A program made the position numbers and the translations under genes. Below are positions 52,002 to 61,315 of a stretch of 64,000 bases of DNA, piece after piece. Within the stretch, counting starts at the first letter, position 1; each line of letters starts with the position of its first letter. The DNA is from an uncultured Deferribacterales bacterium (lineage in GTDB: Bacteria > Chrysiogenota > Deferribacteres > Deferribacterales > Mucispirillaceae), in assembly GCA_947853665.1 (NCBI GenBank), contig CANTXF010000017.1, positions 62,001 through 126,000 on the forward strand, read 5' to 3'. The notes below the pieces were generated by a model. That model saw only the letters and a list, made by a program, of their open reading frames with translations, made no database searches and was not told the DNA's origin.

Positions 52002-53282
52002 TCAAGATTGCCGTCGTTCCGGGTCGTGACTGCCGAAAGGAGAAACCGCATCCGATAGATGCGGGGATAGCTTAGCCGCGGCCAGAAAAAGGGCCAGGCC
52101 CACAAGGGGAGCGAGGGCGAGCATGAAAAACGCCTGACCGTAGCCGAAACGGCCGGCGAACAGGCCGCCGTATCCGTTGCTTAATGCCGCGCCCAGCCCC
52201 TGAACGGCCAATATGAAGCCAAGACCCGCGTTAACGTGCCCCGTGCCTTTAAGCAGCCTTGCCGCAAGACCGGGCGTAGCGACCCCTATGAAACCGGCGC
52301 ACACGCCGTCCATTATCTGCACGGGGATTATGCTCCAGGGGCTGTCGTACAGATAGGCTGTGATCCCCCTTACCGGTAGGACGGCCAGAGCCGCTGTAAA
52401 AAGAATCCCGTATCCTTTGTCGGAAACTATTTTTACGCTTATAAGGGACGTTCCTATCATGGTCGTCTGGGCTATAAATATGGTGGCGGCGGTGTAAAGA
52501 GCCGGGTTTACGTCGAAACGGGCTGCAGCTGACTGCCCCAGCAGCGGCAGCATAGCCGCGTTTCCCAGGTGGAAGAAGAACAGGGTAAAGGCTACCGACA
52601 GCAATGCCTTGTTCGAAAAGAGAGATTTAAAGGACGGGGTTTCTTTTTTGTTTCCGGCGGAGAGTCCTCTGGCTTCTTTATTATCTATATCGGCAGGGTC
52701 AATAAAAGCGAGGGACAGGGAGGCTACCGCGCCCATGAAGAACGTTACGGCAAGCACTCCCGCCATTCCGTAATAATATCCGGCTATCATGGAAATAAGG
52801 GCGGACGAGCAGTTGCCGAAATGGTTCCAGGCTTCGTTTTTCCCAAGTCTGGCGGGCATTCCCTTCTGACCGGCAAGCCCAAGGGTAACGGCCGTAAGCG
52901 CCGGGGCGACGGCGGCGGCAAAGATTCCCTGCATTATTTTCGACGTGAAAACAAAAAGCTCGCCGTTATTTATGAACGGAAGGGCCGACGCCGCTACTAT
53001 GCCGGCTGTGGAAAGCAGCAGCAGAAGCCGTTTCTTTTCCGTCTTATCGGCGATAGCTCCGGCAAAGCCGACGAATATCAGCCCGGCCGCGTCTCCCGCC
53101 GTCATGGCGTATCCTATTTTTTCCGGCGTCCATCCCTGGGACTGCAAAAAAACGCCGAGGAAAGGGCCCAGCCCGTCGCGAACGTCCGCCAGGGAAAAAC
53201 ATAAAAGGGAGAGGAACATAAAGGAGCGGCTTTTATCCGCTTCCTGTTTGCGCAGTGTTTTTTCCGGCGTGCAGGCGGCCAT
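52002..53282 (-). CDS. Major facilitator superfamily transporter
   Basis: The 426-residue membrane protein has about 12 hydrophobic spans in two halves with a charged central loop near 205-225. The A-G-A-I-A-D-K-T-E-K-K-R loop between spans two and three is the MFS signature. Early residues S-L-A-D-V-R-D-G-L-G-P-F-L-G are shared with a branch of sugar/drug:proton carriers. The substrate cannot be read. AAGGAG sits eight bases before the ATG. It lies upstream of the BOF gene on the same strand. Confidence 0.85.
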   Translation of the reverse strand: MAACTPEKTLRKQEADKSRSFMFLSLLCFSLADVRDGLGPFLGVFLQSQGWTPEKIGYAMTAGDAAGLIFVGFAGAIADKTEKKRLLLLLSTAGIVAASALPFINNGELFVFTSKIMQGIFAAAVAPALTAVTLGLAGQKGMPARLGKNEAWNHFGNCSSALISMIAGYYYGMAGVLAVTFFMGAVASLSLAFIDPADIDNKEARGLSAGNKKETPSFKSLFSNKALLSVAFTLFFFHLGNAAMLPLLGQSAAARFDVNPALYTAATIFIAQTTMIGTSLISVKIVSDKGYGILFTAALAVLPVRGITAYLYDSPWSIIPVQIMDGVCAGFIGVATPGLAARLLKGTGHVNAGLGFILAVQGLGAALSNGYGGLFAGRFGYGQAFFMLALAPLVGLALFLAAAKLSPHLSDAVSPFGSHDPERRQS

Positions 53283-53529
53283 CCCGTATTCTCCTTAACG
53301 TTTTACGCCGTTATCCGCTTTGCCGGTACGGCCCGTAAGACGTTAAAACGTATATTTTATTCTCCGGGGATGAAAAAACCTTTAAATTACCGGAGATAAT
53401 ATATATAATATCTTTCTTAAAAAAGCCGCGGCCGGTATTTTCCGGCTTATTACGCAGAAAGGACGGTCCGGCGTCCCGCGTCGGCCGGTATTTCAATATG
53501 TGCGGATATTAACATCAGGGAGGATAAGA

Positions 53530-54525
53530 GTGCAAGAAAAAGTGGCCGTCATAGGCGGCGGAAGCTTCGGCACGGCTCTTGGGGCTCTTGCCGCGTCCAA
53601 CGGCATGGAAGTGGAGATATTTGCCCGCGAAGGGGAAGTTATCGACGCAGTCAATAAATCTCATATAAATTCCGTTTTTCTGCCGGAAGTAACCTTGCCG
53701 GAAAACGTATCGGCAAGACATATGGACGAGCTGGCCTCGTCCGGCCACGATAATTTTATATGGACTATCCCTTCCCAGTTTACGAGAAACTGCGCGAAGC
53801 AGTTTGCGGAGGCAATCTCCGGCAAGTGTATACTTATCGCTTCCAAAGGTATCGAGATAGCCACGGGCAAGCTGCTTTTAAACGTTATGACGGAGGAGGT
53901 CACGGCGAAATACTCCGTCCTTTCCGGCCCGTCTTTCGCTAAGGAGCTGGCTATGAAGAAGCCTACCACGGTAAGCGTGGCTTCTTATTCTCTCAAGCTT
54001 GCTTCCTGGTGGCAGGCGGCCCTTTCCACGGAGTTTTTCCGCGTTTACACGTCGGACGATATGATAGGCCTTGAAGTTGGCGGAGCCGTAAAAAACGTTA
54101 TAGCCATAGCCACCGGTATAAGCGACGGCATGGGGCTTGACAATAACGCCAGAGCGGGCATTATAACCAGGGGCCTTGCCGAGATCACGAGGTTCGGCCT
54201 TGCCTACGGAGCCAAAAGGGAAACTTTCGTCGGCCTTTCCGGGCTGGGGGATCTGGTGCTTACCTGCACGGGAGAGCTTTCTAGAAACCACCGGGTAGGC
54301 GGGGAGCTTGCTAAAGGCAAGGATATAGACGATATAATATCCAATATGAAAATGGTCGCCGAAGGGGTGCCCACAGCCAAGGCGGTTTATCTTGCCGCCA
54401 GCGAAAGGGGCGTTGAGATGCCTATATGCACTGAGGTTTATAAAATAATATACGAGCGCAAATCTCCCGCCGATTCCGTAAGGGACCTTATGCTGAGGCC
54501 CCTTAAGGTGGAAACGCCTTACTGA
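53530..54525 (+). CDS. gpsA: Glycerol-3-phosphate dehydrogenase [NAD(P)+]
   Basis: The 331-residue enzyme makes sn-glycerol 3-phosphate for phospholipids. The NAD(P) fold is G-G-G-S-F-G-T-A-L-G at the start. The catalytic lysine region has V-G-G-A-V-K-N-V-I-A-I-A-T-G, with G-L-S-G-L-G-D-L-V-L-T-C later. GTG 53530 is chosen over the frame from 53500: AGGGAGG lies upstream, and the Rossmann strand begins four residues in. It complements plsX in supplying phosphatidate precursors. Confidence 0.95.
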   Translation: MQEKVAVIGGGSFGTALGALAASNGMEVEIFAREGEVIDAVNKSHINSVFLPEVTLPENVSARHMDELASSGHDNFIWTIPSQFTRNCAKQFAEAISGKCILIASKGIEIATGKLLLNVMTEEVTAKYSVLSGPSFAKELAMKKPTTVSVASYSLKLASWWQAALSTEFFRVYTSDDMIGLEVGGAVKNVIAIATGISDGMGLDNNARAGIITRGLAEITRFGLAYGAKRETFVGLSGLGDLVLTCTGELSRNHRVGGELAKGKDIDDIISNMKMVAEGVPTAKAVYLAASERGVEMPICTEVYKIIYERKSPADSVRDLMLRPLKVETPY

Positions 54526-54785
54526 TCATTTCAGGCAGGGGCGGCTGTTCCTGCATGACGCCTGCGGGGGCTTTACGTGGGAGGAAAGCGCCTTTTATTT
54601 AAAAGGTTTTTCGGTGGCTTCAGGGTATCGGCTTACGGAGAACGTTTTAATTGCAGGTATTCTTAACATGCGGATTGAAATTTTAGGCGGGCAGCTTGGG
54701 CTTTAGCAAGCGGTAGAAAAAAACATTTTGTTTAAGAGGCTTTGCGGGGATTTAAGGGCAAAGGCCCCGCAATGAAATACGCGGC
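54526..54785. other. Intergenic region after gpsA, possible gene remnant and hairpin
   Basis: These 260 bases carry an open frame without a start codon (from inside the gpsA end to TAG near 54705) whose translation includes G-G-F-T-W-E-E-S-A-F-Y-L-K-G-F. It may be a decayed gene. A perfect 8-bp hairpin lies at 54742-54749/54765-54772 (TTGCGGGG with CCCCGCAA) without a U-run. Confidence 0.35.
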
Positions 54786-54958
54786 TATACCTTTGCATGG
54801 ATTAACGTAAAGTTATGGAAAATATTTATAATACGGCGGCTTGCTTCAGGGCGATGAATAATAAGGCTGAAAGCGTTCGGCAAGGCGCTGTCTAAAAGGG
54901 CAAGGCCTCCGGAATCTGCATTATAATTATTTTCCGTAACTGTCTGTGTCAGGGGATA
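54786..54958. repeat. Dispersed TIR element, copy C (inverted relative to A), before ilvE
   Basis: This 173-bp copy is reversed: its AGGGGATA end (54951-54958) faces ilvE, and the other end reads TATACCTT (54786-54793). The 23-bp core is at 54822-54844 on the opposite strand. Both ends keep AGTTA(C/T)GGAAAATA-TTATAAT in inverted orientation, the clearest long TIR in the set. Compared with A it lacks about 40 bp of the middle. It ends 38 bases before the ilvE ATG. Confidence 0.8.
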
Positions 54959-54996
54959 GCAGCCATAAAAATATATTATTGGAAGGAGATCATACG

Positions 54997-55920
54997 ATGT
55001 CGGAAGCACAGGACGCGAAAATATGGATGAACGGCAGACTTGTTGACAGAGGGGACGCTAAAGTGTCCGTTCTTACACACACTCTTCATTACGGCGTAGG
55101 CGTGTTCGAAGGGATACGCTGCTATAAAACTGCGGAAGGCTCCGCGGTGTTCAGGCTGGAAGACCATATAGAGAGGCTTCTGGATTCCGCGCGCATATTC
55201 CTTATGGACCCGGGTTACGGCCTGAAGGAGCTTTCCGAAGCCGTCTGCGATACTATAAAGGCCAACGGTTTAAGCGAGTGCTATATCCGGCCCATAATAT
55301 ATCTTGGCGACGGAGGGCTGGGCATTTACGTGGACGATAAGTACCCGGTGGAAACTGCCGTCGCCGTATGGAACTGGGGCGCCTATCTCGGGGAAGAAGG
55401 CATGAAGAAGGGCATTAAGATACGCACGTCTTCTTTTAACCGCTACAACGTGAACACCACGGCCACCCGTTCGAAGACCTGCGGCAATTACGTTACTTCC
55501 GTTCTGGCAAAGAGGGAGGCCGTTATGTCCGGCTGCGATGAGGCTCTTTTTCTCGATACGGACGGCTACGTTGCCGAGGGCAGCGGGGAAAACGTGTTTA
55601 TAGTGAAGCGCGGCAGGCTGATAACCACCCCTATGACAGCCATACTCAGGGGAATTACAAGAGATTCCATAATGACACTGGCCGGGGATATGGGTCTTGA
55701 GGTTCTGGAGCAGCGTTTTACCAAGGACGATTTTTATCTTGCCGACGAAGCCTTTTTTACCGGCACGGCGGCGGAGGTAACTCCTATACGGGAGCTCGAC
55801 GGGAGAAAAATAGGCGCCGGCAGCCGCGGGCCGGTTACGGAAAAGCTGCAGAAAGCGTTTTTTGACATAGTAAACGGAAAAAACCAGAAATACGCCCATT
55901 GGCTTTATCCGGTCAGATAA
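54997..55920 (+). CDS. ilvE: Branched-chain amino acid aminotransferase
   Basis: The 307-residue fold-type IV PLP enzyme transfers the amino group for Leu, Ile and Val. The start has the W-M-N-G and H-T-L-H-Y-G-V-G-V-F-E-G-I-R-C-Y segment. The Lys in T-R-S-K-T-C-G-N-Y is the Schiff-base residue, and F-T-G-T-A-A-E-V-T-P-I-R-E-L-D-G-R near the end is typical of the IlvE branch. ATG 54997 with AAGGAG eight bases upstream is chosen over a frame that would run into repeat copy C. polA starts two bases after the stop. Confidence 0.95.
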   Translation: MSEAQDAKIWMNGRLVDRGDAKVSVLTHTLHYGVGVFEGIRCYKTAEGSAVFRLEDHIERLLDSARIFLMDPGYGLKELSEAVCDTIKANGLSECYIRPIIYLGDGGLGIYVDDKYPVETAVAVWNWGAYLGEEGMKKGIKIRTSSFNRYNVNTTATRSKTCGNYVTSVLAKREAVMSGCDEALFLDTDGYVAEGSGENVFIVKRGRLITTPMTAILRGITRDSIMTLAGDMGLEVLEQRFTKDDFYLADEAFFTGTAAEVTPIRELDGRKIGAGSRGPVTEKLQKAFFDIVNGKNQKYAHWLYPVR

Positions 55921-55921
55921 A

Positions 55922-58384
55922 TTGATTGAGCTGTCTGAACTGAACCCGGAAGCAAAGCTGGACGGAGTAACCGTAATAATAGACGGCAACTCCGTAGCGT
56001 ACAGAGCCTTTTTCAAGGCTCCGCCGCTTATGGCGGACGATATGCCCACGGGCGTGATACACGTTTTTCTGTCCGTCCTGGATAAGCTCTCGAGAACCAA
56101 GGGCATCGTTAAGGTGATAGCCGTTTTCGACGCCAGAGGCAAAAATAAGCGCCATGAGCTTATGGACGAATATAAGGCTACGAGAGAGGCCATGCCGGAG
56201 GATCTTTCCGTGCAGATAGAGGCCCTTAAAGGCATAATACCCTTTACGGGCACGCCTCTTTACTGCGAGGAAGGCTACGAGGCGGACGACGTCATATACA
56301 CCCTTACCAGAAAGATAGAGGGGGATATATGGCTTGTGACTAAGGATAAGGATCTGCACCAGCTTGTAGACGGCCGGGTAAAAATATACGATTACCAGAC
56401 CGGAGACATAGCGGGCAGAGAGGAAGTTTTCCTAAGGTTCGGCGTTTATCCGGAAGGCGTGTGCGATATGCTTTCCCTTGCAGGAGACTCCTCCGACAAT
56501 ATTCCGGGCGTCGCCGGTGTCGGCCCTAAAACGGCCGTTTCCCTCCTTGAAAAATATAAGGACCTGGACGGTGTTTACGCCCATGTGGAAGAAGTTAAAG
56601 GCAAAATGAGGGATAAGCTCTTGGCCGGCAGGGAATCCGCCTATCTGAGCCGCAGGCTTGTGGAGCTTATATATATACCCGATCTCGAGGAGGCTCCCTC
56701 CCGCAGGGACGAGGCGGCGTTAAGGAAGATATACGAAAAATACAGGCTTAAATATCATCTTATACGCCTGGGCGGTGTGGCGGACCCGGCTGGCACGGCG
56801 GGCGTTTCGGATATCTTCCCGGACGGTGAGAGCGAAGCTTCCCCTTACGAGGAAGGGCCGGTGGAGCGTACGGAGCTTGTGGCTTTCGCCGGAGGCGGAG
56901 CGTATGCGGCGGGCGGCGGCCGTTACGAGGAGTATTCCGGCTTTCCCGTCGAAGGCGTATGCTACGATGTGAAATCCCTCATAAAAGCTGGGGCGGATAT
57001 TCGCGGAAGACCCTACGACCTTATGCTCGCAAGCTGGCTGGACGACCCGGATTCGGGGGGCCTGAAACAGACCAAAACCGAAAGCCTCGGTTCCTTTCTC
57101 GGCAGGGCCGCGGCAAAGCGTGAGGGCATAGAGGCCCGCCTTAAAGAGCTTGGCCTCGAATCTCTCTATTACGATATGGAGCTGCCTGTGGCCCGCATAC
57201 TTGCGGAGACGGAAAAAAGAGGCATCGGTATCGATTCCTCCGCGGTCAGGGACGTGGCTTCAAGGCTTAAAACCGACGTCGTGATGATCCTTGCCAAAAT
57301 ATCCAACAGGGCAGACGCCGATATAAACGTCAATTCCCCTAAGCAGCTTGCGTCCTACCTTTACGACACTCTGGGGCTTAAACCGCCGAAAAAGAACAAA
57401 AGGGGCTATTCCACCGACGAGGAAACTCTGCTGGACCTCAGGGACAGCTACCCCGACAAAGCCGATATAATAGACGACATACTCAAATACCGCGAGCTGA
57501 ACAAGCTCCTTTCCACCTATACTGTAAATATGCTCGAATACTGCGGGGCGGACGGGCGCATACATACGGAGTTTAAGCAGACGGGCACGGCCACGGGCCG
57601 CCTTTCCTCCACCAACCCCAACCTCCAGAACATACCCCAACGGGGGCCTTTCGCCAAAGCTTTAAGAGCGGCTTTCGTGGCCAGGGAAGGATATTCCTTC
57701 GTTTCTTTCGATTACTCCCAGATAGAGCTCAGGATTCTGGCCCACATGTCCGGAGACCCTACCCTCATATCGTCCTTTATGAACGACATAGATATACACA
57801 CCATTACCGCCAGGAGCATATTCCATCTGGCGGAGGGGGAGGAGGTTACCTCCGACCTGCGCCGCATCGCAAAAGCCGTTAATTTCGGTATTCTTTACGG
57901 CCTTTCGGCCTTCGGGCTTGCGCGGGATACCCGCGTTCCTGCTTCCGAGGCCAGGGTGTTTATAGAAAGGTATTTTTCCCTGTATAAGGACGTGCGCGGC
58001 TTTATAGACGGCATTATAGAAAAAACCAGGCGCGACGGCTTCTGCGAGACGATTTTAGGCAGAAAGCGCTTTATAGCAGACATCGCGAGCCGCAACGCCA
58101 ATATACGCCAGCGGGCCGAGAGAATGGCGGTAAACGCTCCCGTACAGGGCAGCGCGGCGGATATTATAAAGCTTGCCATGATAGAATGTGATAAATATAT
58201 TAAAGAAAGCGGCGCGGACGCGGGGCTTATATTACAGATACACGACGAGCTGGTTTTCGAGGTGGCAGACGGAGCCGTCGCGGATTTCAGGCACCGGATT
58301 ACGGAAATAATGGAATCCGTTTTCGAAATGAAGGTTCCCCTCGTCGTAAACAGCGCCGCGGGAAAAAACTGGGGCGAGCTTTGA
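55922..58384 (+). CDS. polA: DNA polymerase I, apparently without active proofreading
   Basis: The 820-residue polymerase starts at TTG 55922, the only usable start before the conserved I-I-D-G-N-S-V-A-Y-R-A-F. Residues 1-280 are the 5'-3' exonuclease (G-D-S-S-D-N-I-P-G-V-A-G-V-G-P-K-T). The middle (about 300-400) is a shortened 3'-5' exonuclease remnant with no D-x-E motif. The polymerase domain has motif A (F-D-Y-S-Q-I-E-L-R), O helix (R-R-I-A-K-A-V-N-F-G-I-L-Y-G) and motif C (Q-I-H-D-E-L-V-F-E). It processes Okazaki fragments and fills repair gaps. It is over 100 residues shorter than E. coli Pol I. Confidence 0.95.
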   Translation: MIELSELNPEAKLDGVTVIIDGNSVAYRAFFKAPPLMADDMPTGVIHVFLSVLDKLSRTKGIVKVIAVFDARGKNKRHELMDEYKATREAMPEDLSVQIEALKGIIPFTGTPLYCEEGYEADDVIYTLTRKIEGDIWLVTKDKDLHQLVDGRVKIYDYQTGDIAGREEVFLRFGVYPEGVCDMLSLAGDSSDNIPGVAGVGPKTAVSLLEKYKDLDGVYAHVEEVKGKMRDKLLAGRESAYLSRRLVELIYIPDLEEAPSRRDEAALRKIYEKYRLKYHLIRLGGVADPAGTAGVSDIFPDGESEASPYEEGPVERTELVAFAGGGAYAAGGGRYEEYSGFPVEGVCYDVKSLIKAGADIRGRPYDLMLASWLDDPDSGGLKQTKTESLGSFLGRAAAKREGIEARLKELGLESLYYDMELPVARILAETEKRGIGIDSSAVRDVASRLKTDVVMILAKISNRADADINVNSPKQLASYLYDTLGLKPPKKNKRGYSTDEETLLDLRDSYPDKADIIDDILKYRELNKLLSTYTVNMLEYCGADGRIHTEFKQTGTATGRLSSTNPNLQNIPQRGPFAKALRAAFVAREGYSFVSFDYSQIELRILAHMSGDPTLISSFMNDIDIHTITARSIFHLAEGEEVTSDLRRIAKAVNFGILYGLSAFGLARDTRVPASEARVFIERYFSLYKDVRGFIDGIIEKTRRDGFCETILGRKRFIADIASRNANIRQRAERMAVNAPVQGSAADIIKLAMIECDKYIKESGADAGLILQIHDELVFEVADGAVADFRHRITEIMESVFEMKVPLVVNSAAGKNWGEL

Positions 58385-58385
58385 T

Positions 58386-59477
58386 ATGTCCAATCTGAAT
58401 AATATTCTTAAGGAAAACTACGAATTAAAGGCGGAGCTTGAGGAGCTTGTGCGCACCGTAAAGGAAAACGAGGCCAAGCACCAGGGCTTTAAAACCGTAC
58501 AGTATTCGTGCCTTTTAAGCGAATCCCTGGTGGAATTCTCCGCTAAGCCTCTTAAATATCTGGAGGATATTTTCAACCTGGACAAGGCCCTGCTTTTCAT
58601 ACGGGAAGGCTGCTACGCCGTGGCCAGCGGCTGCGTGAAAGCGGGAGAGCGGGTTTTTGTCAAAAGCGGCGAAGCTTTCGATTATACTTTTCTGGAGAAG
58701 CGCCTTTATTTCGGCAGCAACAGCCTTATGCTGCATCAGAGCTTCCGGTTTCCGGATGCGGGGGATGATTATTCCTTCGTTCTTGCCCCCGTTACGGACA
58801 GGGGCGGCATAACGGCCGCCATCGGCCTTTACAGCTCCGATAAGGAGCGCTTCGGCAAGGACAGGAATTTCGACTTTATAACGGAGCTTGCCCTTATGAT
58901 GTCGATAGCCCTGCGCAAGCTCAACGATTCGTATATGCTTGAAATGCAGGCCCAGACCGATTACCTTACGGGCCTTCCCAATAAATCCATGATGGAAATA
59001 TCTGCGGAAAGATGGCTTGAAAGATACAGGGATTATAAAAAACCTTTCGCCTTCGTACTGCTCGACCTTGACAACTTCAAGCAGATAAACGACGCGAGCG
59101 GCCACCTTATAGGGGACGACGTGCTGAGGCGCGCGGCAAGAGCCGTAAGAAACGCCATAGGCGGGGGCGATTTGCTGGGCCGTTTCGGCGGGGACGAATT
59201 TTATATGTTCGTGGAAACCGACGATATGGAGCGCCTCGCCGTAATGGAAAACAACATACTTAAAGCCATAGGCTCCATTTCCGACAATATGGGTATAGCC
59301 GTAAAGCTCGGCATAAGCGGCGGCGGCATACGCATACCGGAGGATCTGGAACGGGCGGAAACATTTATGGAACTGGTAAAGCTGGCCGACGAGCGCCTTT
59401 ACGCTGTCAAAAAAGCCGGCGGAGACGGTTTCCGCGGAGTAACGGATGATTATAGACAAAAACGACCCCAAGCTTGA
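58386..59477 (+). CDS. GGDEF protein with DUF484/GAF-like sensor part
   Basis: The 363-residue cytoplasmic protein begins with a short coiled coil (residues 3-35), then a GAF/DUF484-like region (about 36-185), and a GGDEF domain (about 190-350). The active loop is G-R-F-G-G-D-E-F. The position of the R-x2-D inhibitory site reads G-G-G-D, so product inhibition is likely lost. It should make c-di-GMP. It starts one base after polA and overlaps hisD by 32 bases. Confidence 0.85.
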   Translation: MSNLNNILKENYELKAELEELVRTVKENEAKHQGFKTVQYSCLLSESLVEFSAKPLKYLEDIFNLDKALLFIREGCYAVASGCVKAGERVFVKSGEAFDYTFLEKRLYFGSNSLMLHQSFRFPDAGDDYSFVLAPVTDRGGITAAIGLYSSDKERFGKDRNFDFITELALMMSIALRKLNDSYMLEMQAQTDYLTGLPNKSMMEISAERWLERYRDYKKPFAFVLLDLDNFKQINDASGHLIGDDVLRRAARAVRNAIGGGDLLGRFGGDEFYMFVETDDMERLAVMENNILKAIGSISDNMGIAVKLGISGGGIRIPEDLERAETFMELVKLADERLYAVKKAGGDGFRGVTDDYRQKRPQA

Positions 59478-60717
59478 GCTGATAAAAAAACGCGGCGAGA
59501 TCCTCGAAGGCGGTTATCTGGAAACCGCCGCAGAAATAGTCTCCCGCGTGCGCCGCGAGGGGGACGCGGCCCTTTTCGAGCTTACCGCCCGGTTCGACGG
59601 CTTCCGCGCGGACGCGTCAAACGTTCGCGTTACGGAAAAGGAGTTCGACGAAGCGTTAGCCGCCGTGCCGCGGGAGCTTACCGAAGCCATGGAAAAAGCC
59701 AGGGAAAACATACTTGCTTTCCATGAAAAGCAGCTTGAAAAGACCTGGCTGTCAGAAGGGCCCGGCGGTGTCATACTGGGGCAGAAAATAACGCCGATAG
59801 AAAAGGCGGGCGTATATGTGCCGGGGGGCAAGGCCGCGTATTTTTCCAGCGTGATGATGAACGTTCTGCCAGCCGTGGCGGCCGGCGTTCCCGATATAAC
59901 CATGTGTACCCCCGCTTCGGGCGGCGGCGTTAATCCCGCCCTGCTGGCGGCAGCAAAAATCTGCGGGGTAACGAGGGCGTTTAAAATAGGCGGCGCCCAG
60001 GCGGTGGCGGCTATGGCCTACGGTACTGAAAGCGTGCCGAAGGTTGATAAGATAACCGGCCCGGGAAATATTTACGTTGCCATGGCGAAAAAGCTGGTTT
60101 TTGGAAGCGTGGATATAGATATGATAGCCGGGCCCAGCGAGATTTTAGTTATTGCGGACGGCTCCGCGGACCCCGCCTGCGTGGCCGCCGATATGCTTGC
60201 CCAGTGCGAGCACGACGAGCTTGCTTCCGCCGTGTGCCTTACGCCGGATAAGAATCTGGCGGAAAAAATCGAGGCGGAGGTGAAAAAACAGCTTGCCGTT
60301 CTGCCCAAAAAGGCGATAGCGGAAGTATCGGCGGATAAATTCTCCGCCATAGTCGTCGTTAGCGATCTTGAGGAAGCCTGCTCTATCGCAAACGATATAG
60401 CCCCGGAGCATCTTGAGCTTTACGTGGCTTCACCGATGGAATACATGATGAAGATAAAAAACGCCGGGGCCGTGTTTCTGGGGGGCAGTTCGCCGGAAGC
60501 CGTAGGCGATTATTTCGCCGGGCCCAACCATGTGCTTCCCACCGGCGGCACCGCCAGGTTTTTCTCTCCCCTGGGGGCTTACGATTTTATAAAAAGGTCC
60601 AGCATAATATACTATTCGCCGGAGGGGCTGCGCAGAGACGCCGGATATGTGAGGACAATGGCTTCGGCGGAAAACCTCGCAGGTCACGCGGAATCGGTAA
60701 ACGTGCGGATAAAATAA
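59446..60717 (+). CDS. hisD: Histidinol dehydrogenase
   Basis: The 423-residue zinc enzyme oxidises histidinol to histidine in two NAD steps. The zinc residues are in A-Q-C-E-H-D-E-L (Gln, His), G-D-Y-F-A-G-P-N-H (Asp) and the late A-G-H-A-E-S-V (His). The catalytic pair is in A-P-E-H-L-E. The start overlaps the GGDEF gene by 32 bases. No other his gene is in the window, so the pathway is dispersed. Confidence 0.96.
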   Translation: MIIDKNDPKLELIKKRGEILEGGYLETAAEIVSRVRREGDAALFELTARFDGFRADASNVRVTEKEFDEALAAVPRELTEAMEKARENILAFHEKQLEKTWLSEGPGGVILGQKITPIEKAGVYVPGGKAAYFSSVMMNVLPAVAAGVPDITMCTPASGGGVNPALLAAAKICGVTRAFKIGGAQAVAAMAYGTESVPKVDKITGPGNIYVAMAKKLVFGSVDIDMIAGPSEILVIADGSADPACVAADMLAQCEHDELASAVCLTPDKNLAEKIEAEVKKQLAVLPKKAIAEVSADKFSAIVVVSDLEEACSIANDIAPEHLELYVASPMEYMMKIKNAGAVFLGGSSPEAVGDYFAGPNHVLPTGGTARFFSPLGAYDFIKRSSIIYYSPEGLRRDAGYVRTMASAENLAGHAESVNVRIK

Positions 60718-60756
60718 TGGACACGGGCGATTTTTCGGGATAAGCTCTGAAATGTA

Positions 60757-60785
60757 TTGACTTAATCGGGAACATTCATTATATT
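60757..60785 (+). promoter_or_regulatory. Promoter of the yceD-rpmF-plsX operon
   Basis: TTGACT (60757-60762) and TATATT (60780-60785) are 17 bases apart. Transcription would start near 60792, about eight bases before the ATG at 60800, leaving little or no room for a ribosome site. Confidence 0.65.
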
Positions 60786-60799
60786 TCAAGGCTTGAATT

Positions 60800-61312
60800 A
60801 TGAAAATATTCTACGAGCAGATAAAAGAAGAAGGCCTGGCTCTTGAAACGTCCTTTTCTTTCGCGGAGGGAGGGGACAGATTCGACCGGGTTTACTTCAA
60901 AGGCCGTATAGACAAAGCGGGGGAAGTTTATGCCCTTTCGGGCGTTATGGAGGCGGAGTTCTCCTGCCCCTGCGACAGATGCCTGGAACCTGTCCGCATG
61001 GATTTCAGCGAGCGGGTGGAGCAGGCAGTTTCTCCCATAGGTTCTTACCCCGAACCGGACGGCGAGGGGGAAGAGGGGTTGACCGACGAGGAAGCCGGTA
61101 TGTACGTCACTCCGGCGGACCATTTCGACCTGGACGAATTTTTAAGAGAGGAGGCCCTTCTCCTTATCCCGGCAAAACGCCTGTGCCGGGAGGACTGCAA
61201 AGGCATTTGCGAAGGATGCGGGGCCATGCTTAATAAAGAAAGCTGCCGCTGCGGCGGAAGGACCGATTTCAGGTGGTCGGCCCTTAAAAAGCTCAAAGAT
61301 AATCAGGAGTAA
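60800..61312 (+). CDS. yceD: YceD/DUF177 protein (23S rRNA accumulation)
   Basis: The 170-residue product belongs to the YceD/DUF177 family, which in many bacteria precedes rpmF and is reported to help 23S rRNA accumulation. It has the C-P-C-D-R-C-L motif near residue 56 and a second cysteine set (C-R-E-D-C-K-G-I-C-E-G-C-G) near 133, both suited to zinc. An acidic patch lies in the middle. rpmF follows after three bases. Confidence 0.88.
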   Translation: MKIFYEQIKEEGLALETSFSFAEGGDRFDRVYFKGRIDKAGEVYALSGVMEAEFSCPCDRCLEPVRMDFSERVEQAVSPIGSYPEPDGEGEEGLTDEEAGMYVTPADHFDLDEFLREEALLLIPAKRLCREDCKGICEGCGAMLNKESCRCGGRTDFRWSALKKLKDNQE

Positions 61313-61315
61313 GAA

